Positions 18,438-27,660 of a DNA stretch of 64,000 bases are shown here, piece after piece (the stretch's first letter is position 1; each line of letters opens with the position of its first letter). A program made the translations under genes and the position numbers. Below the pieces are notes generated by a model. It was not told the origin of the DNA. It was given only the letters and a program-made list of their open reading frames with translations, and ran no database searches. This DNA is from an uncultured Collinsella sp. (GTDB lineage Bacteria; Actinomycetota; Coriobacteriia; Coriobacteriales; Coriobacteriaceae), in contig CANNOC010000001.1 in assembly GCA_947507155.1 (NCBI GenBank), positions 1 through 64,000 of the forward strand. Reading direction: 5' to 3'.

Positions 18438-18454
18438 TTGATTAAGGCCGACCT

Positions 18455-19105
18455 ATGCGTGACATTCATTGCCATATCTTGCCGGGTGTAGACGACGGCG
18501 CCGCCGATCTCGATGAGAGCTTGGCGATGCTCGAGGCTGCCAAGCGGGCCGGTGTAACCAGAATCGTTTGCACTCCTCACTGCCGTGATCCCTATTTTGA
18601 TTACGACAAGATGTGGGATGCCTTTGAGCTGCTGCGTGATAACGCTGACGGTTTTCCGCTCCAGATGGGCTTCGAAGTCAACCACCGAAAGCTTGTCGAG
18701 CTGGGCATCGACGCCGCAGAATACCTGCATTTCGATGGCACCAATGAGTTTCTGCTTGAGCTTTCGACGCATGCTGATCCCTATGCGTTTAGAGAGTACG
18801 AGAGTACGATTTACGATTTGCAATGCCGCGGCTACCAGGTGATTATCGCTCATCCCGAGCGATATCGCGCTGTTCAAAAGGATGTGAGTGTGGCGGAGCG
18901 TCTAGTCGATATGGGCTGCAAGCTGCAAGCTTCGGCGGACTTTATCGCCGGTGGTCGCTTTGGTCGCGAGAAAAAGCCGGCACAGCGCCTGTTCGATCAG
19001 AACCTGTACAGCTTCATCGCGAGCGATGCCCATAACGTGGGTCATTACGATTGCCTGGCGAAGGCTCGCGCGAAGTTTAGCGTGCGCGGAGCTCATTTTC
19101 GCTAA
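18455..19105 (+). CDS. CpsB/CapC-type PHP-family tyrosine-protein phosphatase
   Basis: MRDIHCHILPGVDDGAADLDESLAMLEAAKRAGVTRIVCTPH; YQVIIAHPERYRAV; FIASDAHN. Confidence 0.9.
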   Translation: MRDIHCHILPGVDDGAADLDESLAMLEAAKRAGVTRIVCTPHCRDPYFDYDKMWDAFELLRDNADGFPLQMGFEVNHRKLVELGIDAAEYLHFDGTNEFLLELSTHADPYAFREYESTIYDLQCRGYQVIIAHPERYRAVQKDVSVAERLVDMGCKLQASADFIAGGRFGREKKPAQRLFDQNLYSFIASDAHNVGHYDCLAKARAKFSVRGAHFR

Positions 19106-19144
19106 AATCTGTCCCTAACGTTCGCATTGAATGAAAGGGCAGCC

Positions 19145-19645
19145 ATGGATATCCAACTTAAGACGGGATGCTTTGATGACGCGGCGTTGGTGCGCCGCGT
19201 CATTTTTATGGACGAGCAGGGCTACGAGAATGAGTTCGACGCTATCGACGAGGATCCGAACTGCATTCATGTGACGCTCTATGTAGACGGCGAGCTTGCC
19301 GGTTGCTCGCGCGTGTTTCCCGAAGAGCTTGAGCGCGCGGCTGACGCAGAGGCTCCGGTGTCGCCGGCGTGCGACTTGGACGAAGGTGTCGCGGCGGGGG
19401 AGACCTACATTATGGGGCGCGTGGCCGTGCTGCCGAGCATGCGCCGTCGCGGTTTGGCGAGCAAGATTGTCGAGGCCAGTGATACGTGCGCGCGTGATGC
19501 CGGCGCCAAGCTCATTAAGCTGCATGCTCAGGAATACGTGCTGCCGCTCTATGCCAAGGCGGGCTACACGCAGATTGCCCCGGTGGACTACGAAGACGAG
19601 GGCCAGCCTCATGCCTGGATGGCCAAGCGCGTAGATGGCAGATAG
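19145..19645 (+). CDS. GNAT-family N-acetyltransferase
   Basis: FMDEQGYENEFDAIDED; MGRVAVLPSMRRRGLASKIV; YTQIAPVDYEDEGQPHAWMAK. Confidence 0.88.
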   Translation: MDIQLKTGCFDDAALVRRVIFMDEQGYENEFDAIDEDPNCIHVTLYVDGELAGCSRVFPEELERAADAEAPVSPACDLDEGVAAGETYIMGRVAVLPSMRRRGLASKIVEASDTCARDAGAKLIKLHAQEYVLPLYAKAGYTQIAPVDYEDEGQPHAWMAKRVDGR

Positions 19646-19792
19646 GAACGTTCCTTTCCTGCCGGCAGTTTGGGACACTCCTTGGCAATTGGCGCATCAG
19701 AGCGCTCGGACATACAGTTTTTCGATTCCGTATGTATATATGCGCGTTAATGGGTTATAAAATCTAAGTCTGAACATAGCAGGTCTGCGATG

Positions 19793-19817
19793 CGGCTCGG
19801 GCGACCGAGCCGTTTTT
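19793..19817 (+). terminator. terminator-like hairpin + T5 in the 5' leader of htpG
   Basis: cggctcgg-gcga-ccgagccg-ttttt, about 30 nt upstream of the htpG ATG. Confidence 0.65.
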
Positions 19818-19847
19818 GCGGACAGGGGTAGCGCGAAAGGACTGCAC

Positions 19848-21872
19848 ATGCGTCAATTTAAGACCGAGAGCAAAAAACTGCTCGACCTCATGATCAACTC
19901 CATCTACACCAATAAAGAGATCTTCCTGCGCGAGCTTATCTCTAACGCGAGCGACGCCGTCGACAAGCTCAACTTTAAGAGCCTGCAGGACCCGAGCGTC
20001 AAGATCGACCAGGGCGACCTGGCCATTCGCGTCTCCTTTGATAAAGACGCCCGCACCATTACCATCTCGGATAACGGCATTGGCATGACCGCCGAGGAGC
20101 TGGAGCGCAATCTGGGCACCATCGCCCATTCCGGCTCCGAGGAGTTTAAGACCGAGAACGCCGAGCAGCAGGGCTCCGATGTCGACATCATCGGTCAGTT
20201 TGGCGTGGGCTTCTACTCGGCTTTTATGGTCGCCAGCCATGTGAAGGTCGTCAGCCGCGCCTACGGCGAGGATGTCGCCCATGTGTGGGAATCCGACGGT
20301 CTTGAGGGCTACACCATCGAGGACGGCGAGCGCGCCGAGCACGGTACCGATGTCATCCTGACGCTGCGCGAGAACGAGAAGCTCGATGCCGACGGCGAGG
20401 CCGAGACCTACGATCGCTTCCTGACCGAGTGGGGTCTCAAGAGCCTGATTCAGCAGTACAGTAACTATGTGCGTTACCCGATCCAGATGATGGTGTCCAA
20501 GAGCCGCCAGAAACCCAAGCCCGAGGACGCCGGCGACGATTACAAGCCCGAGTACGAGGACTACCAGGAGCTCGAGACCGTCAATTCCATGACACCGATC
20601 TGGAAGAAGCACAGCTCCGATGTCGAGCAGAAGGACTACGACGAGTTCTACAAGTCCACGTTCCACGACTTTGACGATCCTGCGCGCACCATCAGCTTCC
20701 ACGCCGAGGGCACGCTCGAGTATGACGCCCTGCTGTTTGTGCCGGGACGCGCGCCGTTCGATCTGTACAGCAAGGACTACGAGAAGGGTCTGGCGCTCTA
20801 CAGCTCCAACGTCCTGATCATGGAGAAGTGCGACGACCTGCTGCCCGACTACTACAACTTTGTCCGCGGCGTCGTGGATTCCGCCGACGTGTCGCTCAAC
20901 ATCTCGCGCGAGACGCTGCAGCAGAACCGTCAGCTCAAGGCCATCGCCAAGCGTGTGGAAAAGAAGATTACCGCCGACCTTGAGGATATGCGTGACAACG
21001 ACCGCGAGGCCTACGAGAAGTTCTTTGAGAACTTTGGCCGCGGTCTTAAGTACGGCATCTACTCGAGCTATGGCATGAAGGCCGATGAGCTCGCCGACCT
21101 GTTGCTGTTCTGGTCTGCCAAGGAACAGAAGATGATTACCCTGGCCGAGTATGCCAAGGGCATGCCTGAGGATCAGAAGGCCATCTACTACGCTGCCGGC
21201 GACTCGCGTGAGCGCTTGGCCAAGATGCCCGTGGTAAAGGGCGTGCTCGACCGCGGCTATGACGTGCTGCTGCTGACGCAGGATGTGGATGAGTTCACGT
21301 TCCAGGCTATGCGTGAGTACGTTGCCGCCGATATGCCCAAGATCTACGAGGACGATGCTGCCCGCGAGGCTGCCGAGAAGGCTGTGGCCGACGGTGCCGA
21401 GCCCGAGGTCGAGGATCGTCATCTGGAGCTCAAGAACGTTGCGACCGGTGATCTTGACCTGGCGACCGAGGACGAGAAGAAGGAGGCCGAGGACGCCACC
21501 AAGGAGAACGAGGACCTCTTTAGCGCTATGAAGGAGGCGCTCGGTGACAAGGTCGAGAAAGTCGCCGTCTCCGCGCGCCTGACCGATGCCCCCGCTTGTA
21601 TCACCACCGAGGGCCCACTTTCGCTCGAGATGGAGAAGGTGCTCCAGAAGGGACCCGAGGGCGCGCCCGACGGCATGCCCAAGAGCCAACGCGTGCTCGA
21701 GCTCAACGCCAAGCACCCGGTCTTTGACAAGCTTGTCGCTGCCCAGAAGGCAGGCGACGCCGACAAGATCAAGCAGTACTCCGGTCTGCTCTATGACCAG
21801 GCTCTGCTGGTCGAGGGCATCCTCCCCGAGGACCCCGTAGCCTTCGCGGCGGCTGTTTGCAACTTGATGTAG
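19848..21872 (+). CDS. htpG: molecular chaperone HtpG (Hsp90)
   Basis: MRQFKTESKKLLDLMINSIYTNKEIFLRELISNASDAVDKL; GQFGVGFYSAFMVA. Confidence 0.97.
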   Translation: MRQFKTESKKLLDLMINSIYTNKEIFLRELISNASDAVDKLNFKSLQDPSVKIDQGDLAIRVSFDKDARTITISDNGIGMTAEELERNLGTIAHSGSEEFKTENAEQQGSDVDIIGQFGVGFYSAFMVASHVKVVSRAYGEDVAHVWESDGLEGYTIEDGERAEHGTDVILTLRENEKLDADGEAETYDRFLTEWGLKSLIQQYSNYVRYPIQMMVSKSRQKPKPEDAGDDYKPEYEDYQELETVNSMTPIWKKHSSDVEQKDYDEFYKSTFHDFDDPARTISFHAEGTLEYDALLFVPGRAPFDLYSKDYEKGLALYSSNVLIMEKCDDLLPDYYNFVRGVVDSADVSLNISRETLQQNRQLKAIAKRVEKKITADLEDMRDNDREAYEKFFENFGRGLKYGIYSSYGMKADELADLLLFWSAKEQKMITLAEYAKGMPEDQKAIYYAAGDSRERLAKMPVVKGVLDRGYDVLLLTQDVDEFTFQAMREYVAADMPKIYEDDAAREAAEKAVADGAEPEVEDRHLELKNVATGDLDLATEDEKKEAEDATKENEDLFSAMKEALGDKVEKVAVSARLTDAPACITTEGPLSLEMEKVLQKGPEGAPDGMPKSQRVLELNAKHPVFDKLVAAQKAGDADKIKQYSGLLYDQALLVEGILPEDPVAFAAAVCNLM

Positions 21873-21879
21873 TTAGCAA

Positions 21880-21906
21880 GTTACGCGGTTCTACGAACCG
21901 CGTAAC
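21880..21906 (+). terminator. perfect hairpin just after htpG
   Basis: gttacgcggttc-tac-gaaccgcgtaac (12-bp stem, no strong T-tract). Confidence 0.55.
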
Positions 21907-21919
21907 GGCTCGACGCTGC

Positions 21920-22017
21920 AAACGCCCCTAAGCGGCAATCTGACGTTCAATCGTCGGTCGCGTACCAAAGTACGCTTCCCTCCTCTTTCACGTCACCTTG
22001 CTCGCTTGGGGGCGTTT
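21920..22017. repeat. composite palindrome, family B copy 1
   Basis: outer arms aaacgcccctaagcg / cgcttgggggcgttt; conserved spacers gcaatctgacgttcaa and tttcacgtcacctt; inner gcgtac-caaa-gtacgc. Confidence 0.75.
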
Positions 22018-22074
22018 TCGCTGACTTATGCTCAACCTACGACGCTTTCGTGGTCCTAAGTAGTCATTGGGGTG

Positions 22075-22156
22075 GTCGTTGGGGACGTTCTTAAATGACT
22101 AGTTGTTGGGGACGTTCTTGTTTGGCTAGTCGGTTAAGAACGTCCCCAACGACTAG
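22075..22156. repeat. GGGGACGTTCTT repeats (two direct, one inverted)
   Basis: gtcgttggggacgttcttaa at 22075-22094, tgttggggacgttctt at 22104-22119, inverted ttaagaacgtccccaacgac at 22133-22152. Confidence 0.85.
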
Positions 22157-22320
22157 TTGGATTGCTAGTTTGTGCGGGTTGTGGTTTTGGGAGCTGCGGG
22201 AATTTTAGATACTGTACATCTGTACGCTAACTCATCTTCGTAGTATATTGCTACCCGCAAAACTCAGCACCATTGTGCCGCGAGACGCTAAAGTGCCTCC
22301 GTACAATGGTTGTTAATAGC

Positions 22321-25131
22321 ATGATTCGGCTAAACGATAGGATGGATGGTCCAAGCGTGAGTCTCGGCAGCAAACTATCCGATGCAAAGGTTTCCTTTGC
22401 AATCTTTAAACGCGACATCAAGCGATTGATCGTGAACCCCGTCGCCCTGGTGGTTACCCTGGGCGTGTGCGTCATTCCCTCGCTGTATGCCTGGTACAAC
22501 ATCGTTGCCAACTGGGATCCGTACGGAAATACCCAGGGCATTAAAATCGCCATCGCCAACAACGATCAGGGCACCCAGAACGACCTAGTGGGCGAGCTTA
22601 ACGCAGGCGATAAGGTAGTTGACCAGCTCAAGGAGAACGACCAGCTTGGCTGGACCTTCGTCGACTCGGCGGCAGATGCCAAAGAGGGCGTCGAAAGTGG
22701 CGAATACTATGCCGCCATCGTGATTCCCAAGAACTTCTCCGACAATCTCGTCTCGATGCTCGACGGCAACTACCATCAGCCGAAGCTCACCTATTACGTC
22801 AATGAGAAGAAGAGCGCCATTGCGCCCAAGGTCACCGATACCGGTGCCAGCACCATCGAGGAGCAGATCAACTCGGAATTTGTCTCCACGGTGGGCGAGA
22901 CCGTCGCGGGCATTGCCAAAGATGCTGGCATCGACCTTAAAGACAAGGCAACCCAGACCCAGGATTCGCTGGCGGGCTCGGTGTCCGAGGCGTCTGATAC
23001 CCTGGGCGAAGTACGCGATTCCATCGGCGACATGAACACCGCCATCGACAAGACAAGCAGCTCGATTGCTTCGGCCGATGCTGCGCTGGCGGGCCTGCAG
23101 GGGCAGGCGCCTTCGCTAACGCAGGCAATCGCACAGGGTAATGATCTGCTGGGCGAAGCTCGCACCACGGCTGGCAAGTCCATCACCTCGCTCTCCAAGG
23201 CACTTTCGGAGGGCAGCATCGTGCTGAGTAAGACATCGGCTTCTGCGAACGCCGCGATTGGCAGGCTTACCGGTACGGTTACGTCCACGACCACTCGAAT
23301 CGACAACTCGCTCGAATCCCTTCAGGCGACGATTGACCACAACAGCGCTGTCATCGAGCGCCTGCAGATTCTCGTTAACGATACGTCGACGGGATCGGAG
23401 AACGCCGATGCGCTCATCGCGTCGACCATCAATTCGCTTCGCGAGCAAAACCAGAAGCTGCAGAGCATTAAGGATGGCCTTTCTGCACAGTCGAGGGCCA
23501 TGGCAAACGACGCTACGGCAATCTCGAACGCGAGTAACGAACTCAACGCGGCAATTCGGACCGGTACGGCTAACCTCGGTCAGGCTCAGACCGATCTGGG
23601 GCAGAACGCGCTGCCGAAGGCTTCGAGCGCGCTTGACTCCTTTGCCGCCGTTTCGGGCGATTTGACCGGCATTGTATCGGGTATGACCCCCACGATAGCG
23701 AGCGCGCGCGGCACGCTGGCGCAGCTCGACGCCACGCTCAAGCAGGCAAAGACCACGCTGTCCCAAACCGATGCCTCCCTTGCCAAGGTTCAGGACAAGC
23801 TCGCGACCGCCGCTAATGACATTGCGGCGCTGCAGACCTCTGAGTCTATGGGCGAGTTAGCCGACCTCATGGACGTCGACGTCAATGACGTGGCAGATTT
23901 CATGGCATCTCCGGTTGAGCTGACGTCCAAGTCAATCTATCCGGTCAAGAGCTTTGGCTCGGGCATCGCGCCCTTCTACACCAATCTGGCGCTGTGGGTA
24001 GGCGGCTATGTGCTCATCGCTATCTACAAGCTCGAGGTCGACCGCGAGGGCATCGGTAGCTTTACGGCGCGTCAGGGCTACTTTGGCCGCTGGCTGCTGA
24101 TGGTGATCCTGGGTGCGTTCCAGGCCATCATCGTTACGGTGGGCGATTTGGTGATTGGCGTGCAGTGCGTCAACCCGCTGCTGTTCGTGCTGGGCGGCAT
24201 CGCTATCTCGTTCACCTACGTCAACATCATCTATGCGCTGTCCACCACCTTTAAGCATATCGGTAAAGCCATTGGCGTCATCCTCGTCATTGTGCAGATC
24301 CCCGGCTCGTCGGGCATGTATCCCATCGAGATGATGCCCGGCTTCTTCCAGTGGCTGCATCCGCTGCTGCCCTTTACCTACGGCATCAATCTGCTGCGCG
24401 AGACGGTCGGCGGCATGTACTCGTTCAACTACCTGTTCAACCTGTGCATCCTGGGCGTGTTCTTGATCGTGGCGCTCTTTATCGGTCTGCAGCTGCGCCC
24501 GTTGCTGCTCAACCTCAATCTGCTCTTTGATAAGCAGCTTTCCACGACGGGCCTCATGATCTGCGAGTCCAACGACCTGCCGCGCCAGCGCTATTCGCTG
24601 CGCACGGCCATGCGCGTCATGCTCGATTCGGATTCGTACCGTCGCGAGCTGCTCGATCATGCCGTGGCGTTTGAGCATCGCTACCCGTACTACATCAAGG
24701 GCGGTTTTGCTGCCGTGGTAGGCGTGCAGGTCCTGCTCTTTGTGCTCTCGACGGTGCTCGATATCGACAATAACGGCAAGATCATCCTGCTCGTTATCTG
24801 GATCATTTCGGTTATCGCCATCTGTGGCTGGCTCATCAACATCGAGTACATCCGTGCGAGCCTCAATACCCAGATGCGTATCTCGGCGCTTTCGGACGAG
24901 GACCTTCGCCGCGAGATGCGCGAGCACACGGCCGCCATCCCTGCTGCCCGTCGCATGTTTGGTCTCAACGCCAGCGAGCGGGGCACCAAGGACAGCGAAC
25001 AGCCCACGAGCCGTCTGCCGCATATCGGTGCGCATCGTAAGGCTCAAGATGCCGGCAACGTTGACAACGTAAGCGGAAACGACGGGGACACCACCCCGCT
25101 TGGCAAGCACTCCAAAGGAGGTGAGGCATAA
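22321..25131 (+). CDS. YhgE/Pip-domain membrane protein (ABC-2-like), paralog 1
   Basis: FKRDIKRLIVNPVALVVTLGVCVIPSLYAWYNIVANWDPYGNTQGIKIAIANND; long coiled coil; C-terminal multi-TM with PGSSGMYPIEMMPGFFQWLHPLLPFTYGINLLRE; start uncertain. Confidence 0.88.
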   Translation: MIRLNDRMDGPSVSLGSKLSDAKVSFAIFKRDIKRLIVNPVALVVTLGVCVIPSLYAWYNIVANWDPYGNTQGIKIAIANNDQGTQNDLVGELNAGDKVVDQLKENDQLGWTFVDSAADAKEGVESGEYYAAIVIPKNFSDNLVSMLDGNYHQPKLTYYVNEKKSAIAPKVTDTGASTIEEQINSEFVSTVGETVAGIAKDAGIDLKDKATQTQDSLAGSVSEASDTLGEVRDSIGDMNTAIDKTSSSIASADAALAGLQGQAPSLTQAIAQGNDLLGEARTTAGKSITSLSKALSEGSIVLSKTSASANAAIGRLTGTVTSTTTRIDNSLESLQATIDHNSAVIERLQILVNDTSTGSENADALIASTINSLREQNQKLQSIKDGLSAQSRAMANDATAISNASNELNAAIRTGTANLGQAQTDLGQNALPKASSALDSFAAVSGDLTGIVSGMTPTIASARGTLAQLDATLKQAKTTLSQTDASLAKVQDKLATAANDIAALQTSESMGELADLMDVDVNDVADFMASPVELTSKSIYPVKSFGSGIAPFYTNLALWVGGYVLIAIYKLEVDREGIGSFTARQGYFGRWLLMVILGAFQAIIVTVGDLVIGVQCVNPLLFVLGGIAISFTYVNIIYALSTTFKHIGKAIGVILVIVQIPGSSGMYPIEMMPGFFQWLHPLLPFTYGINLLRETVGGMYSFNYLFNLCILGVFLIVALFIGLQLRPLLLNLNLLFDKQLSTTGLMICESNDLPRQRYSLRTAMRVMLDSDSYRRELLDHAVAFEHRYPYYIKGGFAAVVGVQVLLFVLSTVLDIDNNGKIILLVIWIISVIAICGWLINIEYIRASLNTQMRISALSDEDLRREMREHTAAIPAARRMFGLNASERGTKDSEQPTSRLPHIGAHRKAQDAGNVDNVSGNDGDTTPLGKHSKGGEA

Positions 25132-27321
25132 ATGAAGAACATCCTGCATCTGTTTAAGCGCGATGTCCAAAACGTGTCTCGCTCCGTGATCGGCTTGGTT
25201 GTCGTGATGGGCCTCATTATCGTACCGTGTCTGTACGCGTGGTTTAACATCGCCGGCAGCTGGGATCCGTACGGCAACACCGGCAATCTTAAGATCGCCG
25301 TGGTCAACACCGATGAGGGTTACGAGAGCGATTTGATCCCCGTCGAGGTTAACGTGGGCGAAAACGTGACCGCCACCCTACGCGGCAACGAGAGCTTCGA
25401 TTGGGTTGTGCTCAACAATCGCGAAAAGGCTATCGAGGGCGTTAAGTCGGGCGCGTACTATGCTGCCGTCGTTATCCCCAAAACGTTTAGCGCTGACATG
25501 ATGACGCTTTTCTCGACCGACGTGAAGCATGCCGATATCGAGTTCTACGAGAATCAGAAGGCCAACGCCATTGCGCAGATCGTGACCGAGAAGGGTTCGA
25601 GCGCCGTCCAGAGTCAGGTCAACGAGACCTTTACCGAAACCATTACGACTATCGGTCTTAAAACCGTGTCCAGCCTGCTCGACTATATGAGCACCGACCA
25701 AGTAAGCAACTTTATCGCCAACCTGTCCTCGACGCTTGGCGATTCGGTCCAGGACTTGCAGGACATTCAGGCCAGCGCAACGTCACTTGCGGGCATTTTA
25801 AGCTCCACGGCCGATTCACTGACGTCGGCGGGCGGCATGCTCAAGCAGTCCGGATCGACCGAGGAGTCGGTGAAGCAGCTCATGCAGCATGCTGAGAGCG
25901 GTATTGCCGATTCCGAGCAAGCGCTCAAGTCCGCCAGCGATGCGATCGATGCTGCTATTGATGGGAGCGCAGGTTCGTTCGATAACGTTTCTACCGAGCT
26001 CGCAAAGGCATTCGACGCTGCAAACAAGCACGTCGATCTTACGGTGTCTCAGCTCAACGATGGCGCAGCGTCACTCAATAAACGTGCCGACGAGATTGAT
26101 GGCACGGCGAATGAGCTCCGTAGTCTTGCTGGCCAGGTGAGTAACGATAAGCTCAAGGCAGGGCTTGAGGACGCGGCTGCCGAGCTTGACAAAACCGCGA
26201 CGGAGTACCGCAACAATGCCAATGAGCTGACGAATATCGCGACGTCGCTCACGAAGAGTATGGCAGAGGTTAACAAATCGCGTGCCGAGGTCGATCAGGC
26301 AATCGCGGATGCCAAGGCTGGTATCTCGGGCGCCAAGATTGACTACGACTCTACGTTTTCGGTCAAGGCCAAAGAACTCAAGAAGACTATTTCGGGCGTT
26401 TTGGACTCGCTTGATGGCATCTCGGGCGACCTGGATAGCGCCGTAGACGGCCTGACCGCTGCTTCCGGTTCGCTGGCAAAGGGCCTCTCCAAGGCTGCAA
26501 AGCTGGTCAACAAGGCTTCCGATCAGCTGGGCGAGGCGTCGGACAAGATCAGCGCGTTTAAGGACGAGCTCGACGGCGCCTTGATGTCGGATGACCTCGC
26601 TACGATCAAGACGATGATCGGCAATGATCCCGAGGGTCTGGCCGTGTCGCTTTCCGGCCCCGTCGCGCTCGACCGCAAGCCGGTCTATCCGATCCGCAAC
26701 TACGGTTCGGCCATGGCACCGTTCTACACGATTCTGTCGCTCTGGGTCGGCTCGATCGTACTGGCAGCCATGATGAAGGTTTCGGTTGACGATGAGCTTA
26801 TCAACGAGCTCATCCCCGTGCGCCTGCACGAGATCTACTTGGGTCGCTACCTGTTCTTTGGCGGTCTGGCTCTGCTGCAGGCAACACTCGTGTGTGCGGG
26901 CGACATTCTGTTCTTTGGTATTCAGTGCGACGACCCGCTGCAGTTTGTGCTGGCGGGCTGGGTCGCGAGTCTCGTGTTCTCCAATATCGTCTACACGCTT
27001 ACGGTATCGTTTGGAGATATCGGCAAGGCCCTCGCCGTCGTGCTGCTGGTCATGCAGGTCGGCGGTTCGGGCGGTACGTTCCCCATCGAGATGACCGGCC
27101 CCGTGTTCCAGGCGATCTACCCGTTCCTGCCGTTTACTCACGGCATCAACGCCATGCACGCCGCCATGGCCGGTGCCTACCATATGGAGTACTGGATTGA
27201 GCTGGGTATCTTGGCGAGCTACCTGATTCCGTCGCTGGCCCTGGGCGTCGTCTTCCGCCGCCCGGTCATCAAAGCCAACGACTGGATTATCGAAAAGCTG
27301 GAATCAACCAAGCTAATTTAG
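25132..27321 (+). CDS. YhgE/Pip-domain membrane protein, paralog 2
   Basis: LFKRDVQNVSRSVIGLVVVMGLIIVPCLYAWFNIAGSWDPYGNTGNLKIAVVNTD; C-terminal GGSGGTFPIEMTGPVFQAIYPFLPFTHGINAMHAAMAG; start directly follows the previous stop. Confidence 0.9.
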   Translation: MKNILHLFKRDVQNVSRSVIGLVVVMGLIIVPCLYAWFNIAGSWDPYGNTGNLKIAVVNTDEGYESDLIPVEVNVGENVTATLRGNESFDWVVLNNREKAIEGVKSGAYYAAVVIPKTFSADMMTLFSTDVKHADIEFYENQKANAIAQIVTEKGSSAVQSQVNETFTETITTIGLKTVSSLLDYMSTDQVSNFIANLSSTLGDSVQDLQDIQASATSLAGILSSTADSLTSAGGMLKQSGSTEESVKQLMQHAESGIADSEQALKSASDAIDAAIDGSAGSFDNVSTELAKAFDAANKHVDLTVSQLNDGAASLNKRADEIDGTANELRSLAGQVSNDKLKAGLEDAAAELDKTATEYRNNANELTNIATSLTKSMAEVNKSRAEVDQAIADAKAGISGAKIDYDSTFSVKAKELKKTISGVLDSLDGISGDLDSAVDGLTAASGSLAKGLSKAAKLVNKASDQLGEASDKISAFKDELDGALMSDDLATIKTMIGNDPEGLAVSLSGPVALDRKPVYPIRNYGSAMAPFYTILSLWVGSIVLAAMMKVSVDDELINELIPVRLHEIYLGRYLFFGGLALLQATLVCAGDILFFGIQCDDPLQFVLAGWVASLVFSNIVYTLTVSFGDIGKALAVVLLVMQVGGSGGTFPIEMTGPVFQAIYPFLPFTHGINAMHAAMAGAYHMEYWIELGILASYLIPSLALGVVFRRPVIKANDWIIEKLESTKLI

Positions 27322-27361
27322 TGCGGCAACGTTAACACTGATGCAGCACTAATGTCAGCGA

Positions 27362-27461
27362 GCGAGTCGCATTTGCGCCAAGGTGACGTGAAATGAAAGG
27401 GCGCTGACCTTCTGGTCGCGCCCTTGAAATTGAACGTCAGATTGGCGTGAATGCGGCTCGC
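27362..27461. repeat. composite palindrome, family B copy 2
   Basis: outer gcgagtcgcatttgcgcc / ggcgtgaatgcggctcgc; spacers aaggtgacgtgaaa and ttgaacgtcagattg; inner aagggcgc-t-gacc-ttct-ggtc-gcgccctt. Confidence 0.8.
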
Positions 27462-27554
27462 GCAGCGTCGGCCGGTCCGCCGTTCGGCAGAACGGCGGAA
27501 CAAGACGCTTTAGCGTAGTGAATTGCGTGGGCTGCTTGGTTGTTGCTACAGTAG

Positions 27555-27590
27555 CGGGGCGTGCCGGGGGTCCGGTGCGCCCCGTTTTTA
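27555..27590 (+). terminator. terminator / possible leader attenuator upstream of the EamA gene
   Basis: cggggcgtgccgggggtccggtgcgccccgtttttat. Confidence 0.75.
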
Positions 27591-27660
27591 TTTGACCATG
27601 AGGCGGCACGCAGCCATACGCGTGCGGACACCACGCCCAGATTGAGTGTGAGGATGTTCC

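Noticed and set aside
19764-21716. 650-aa ORF antisense to htpG
   Set aside because: Same GC-bias mirror effect; htpG is certain.
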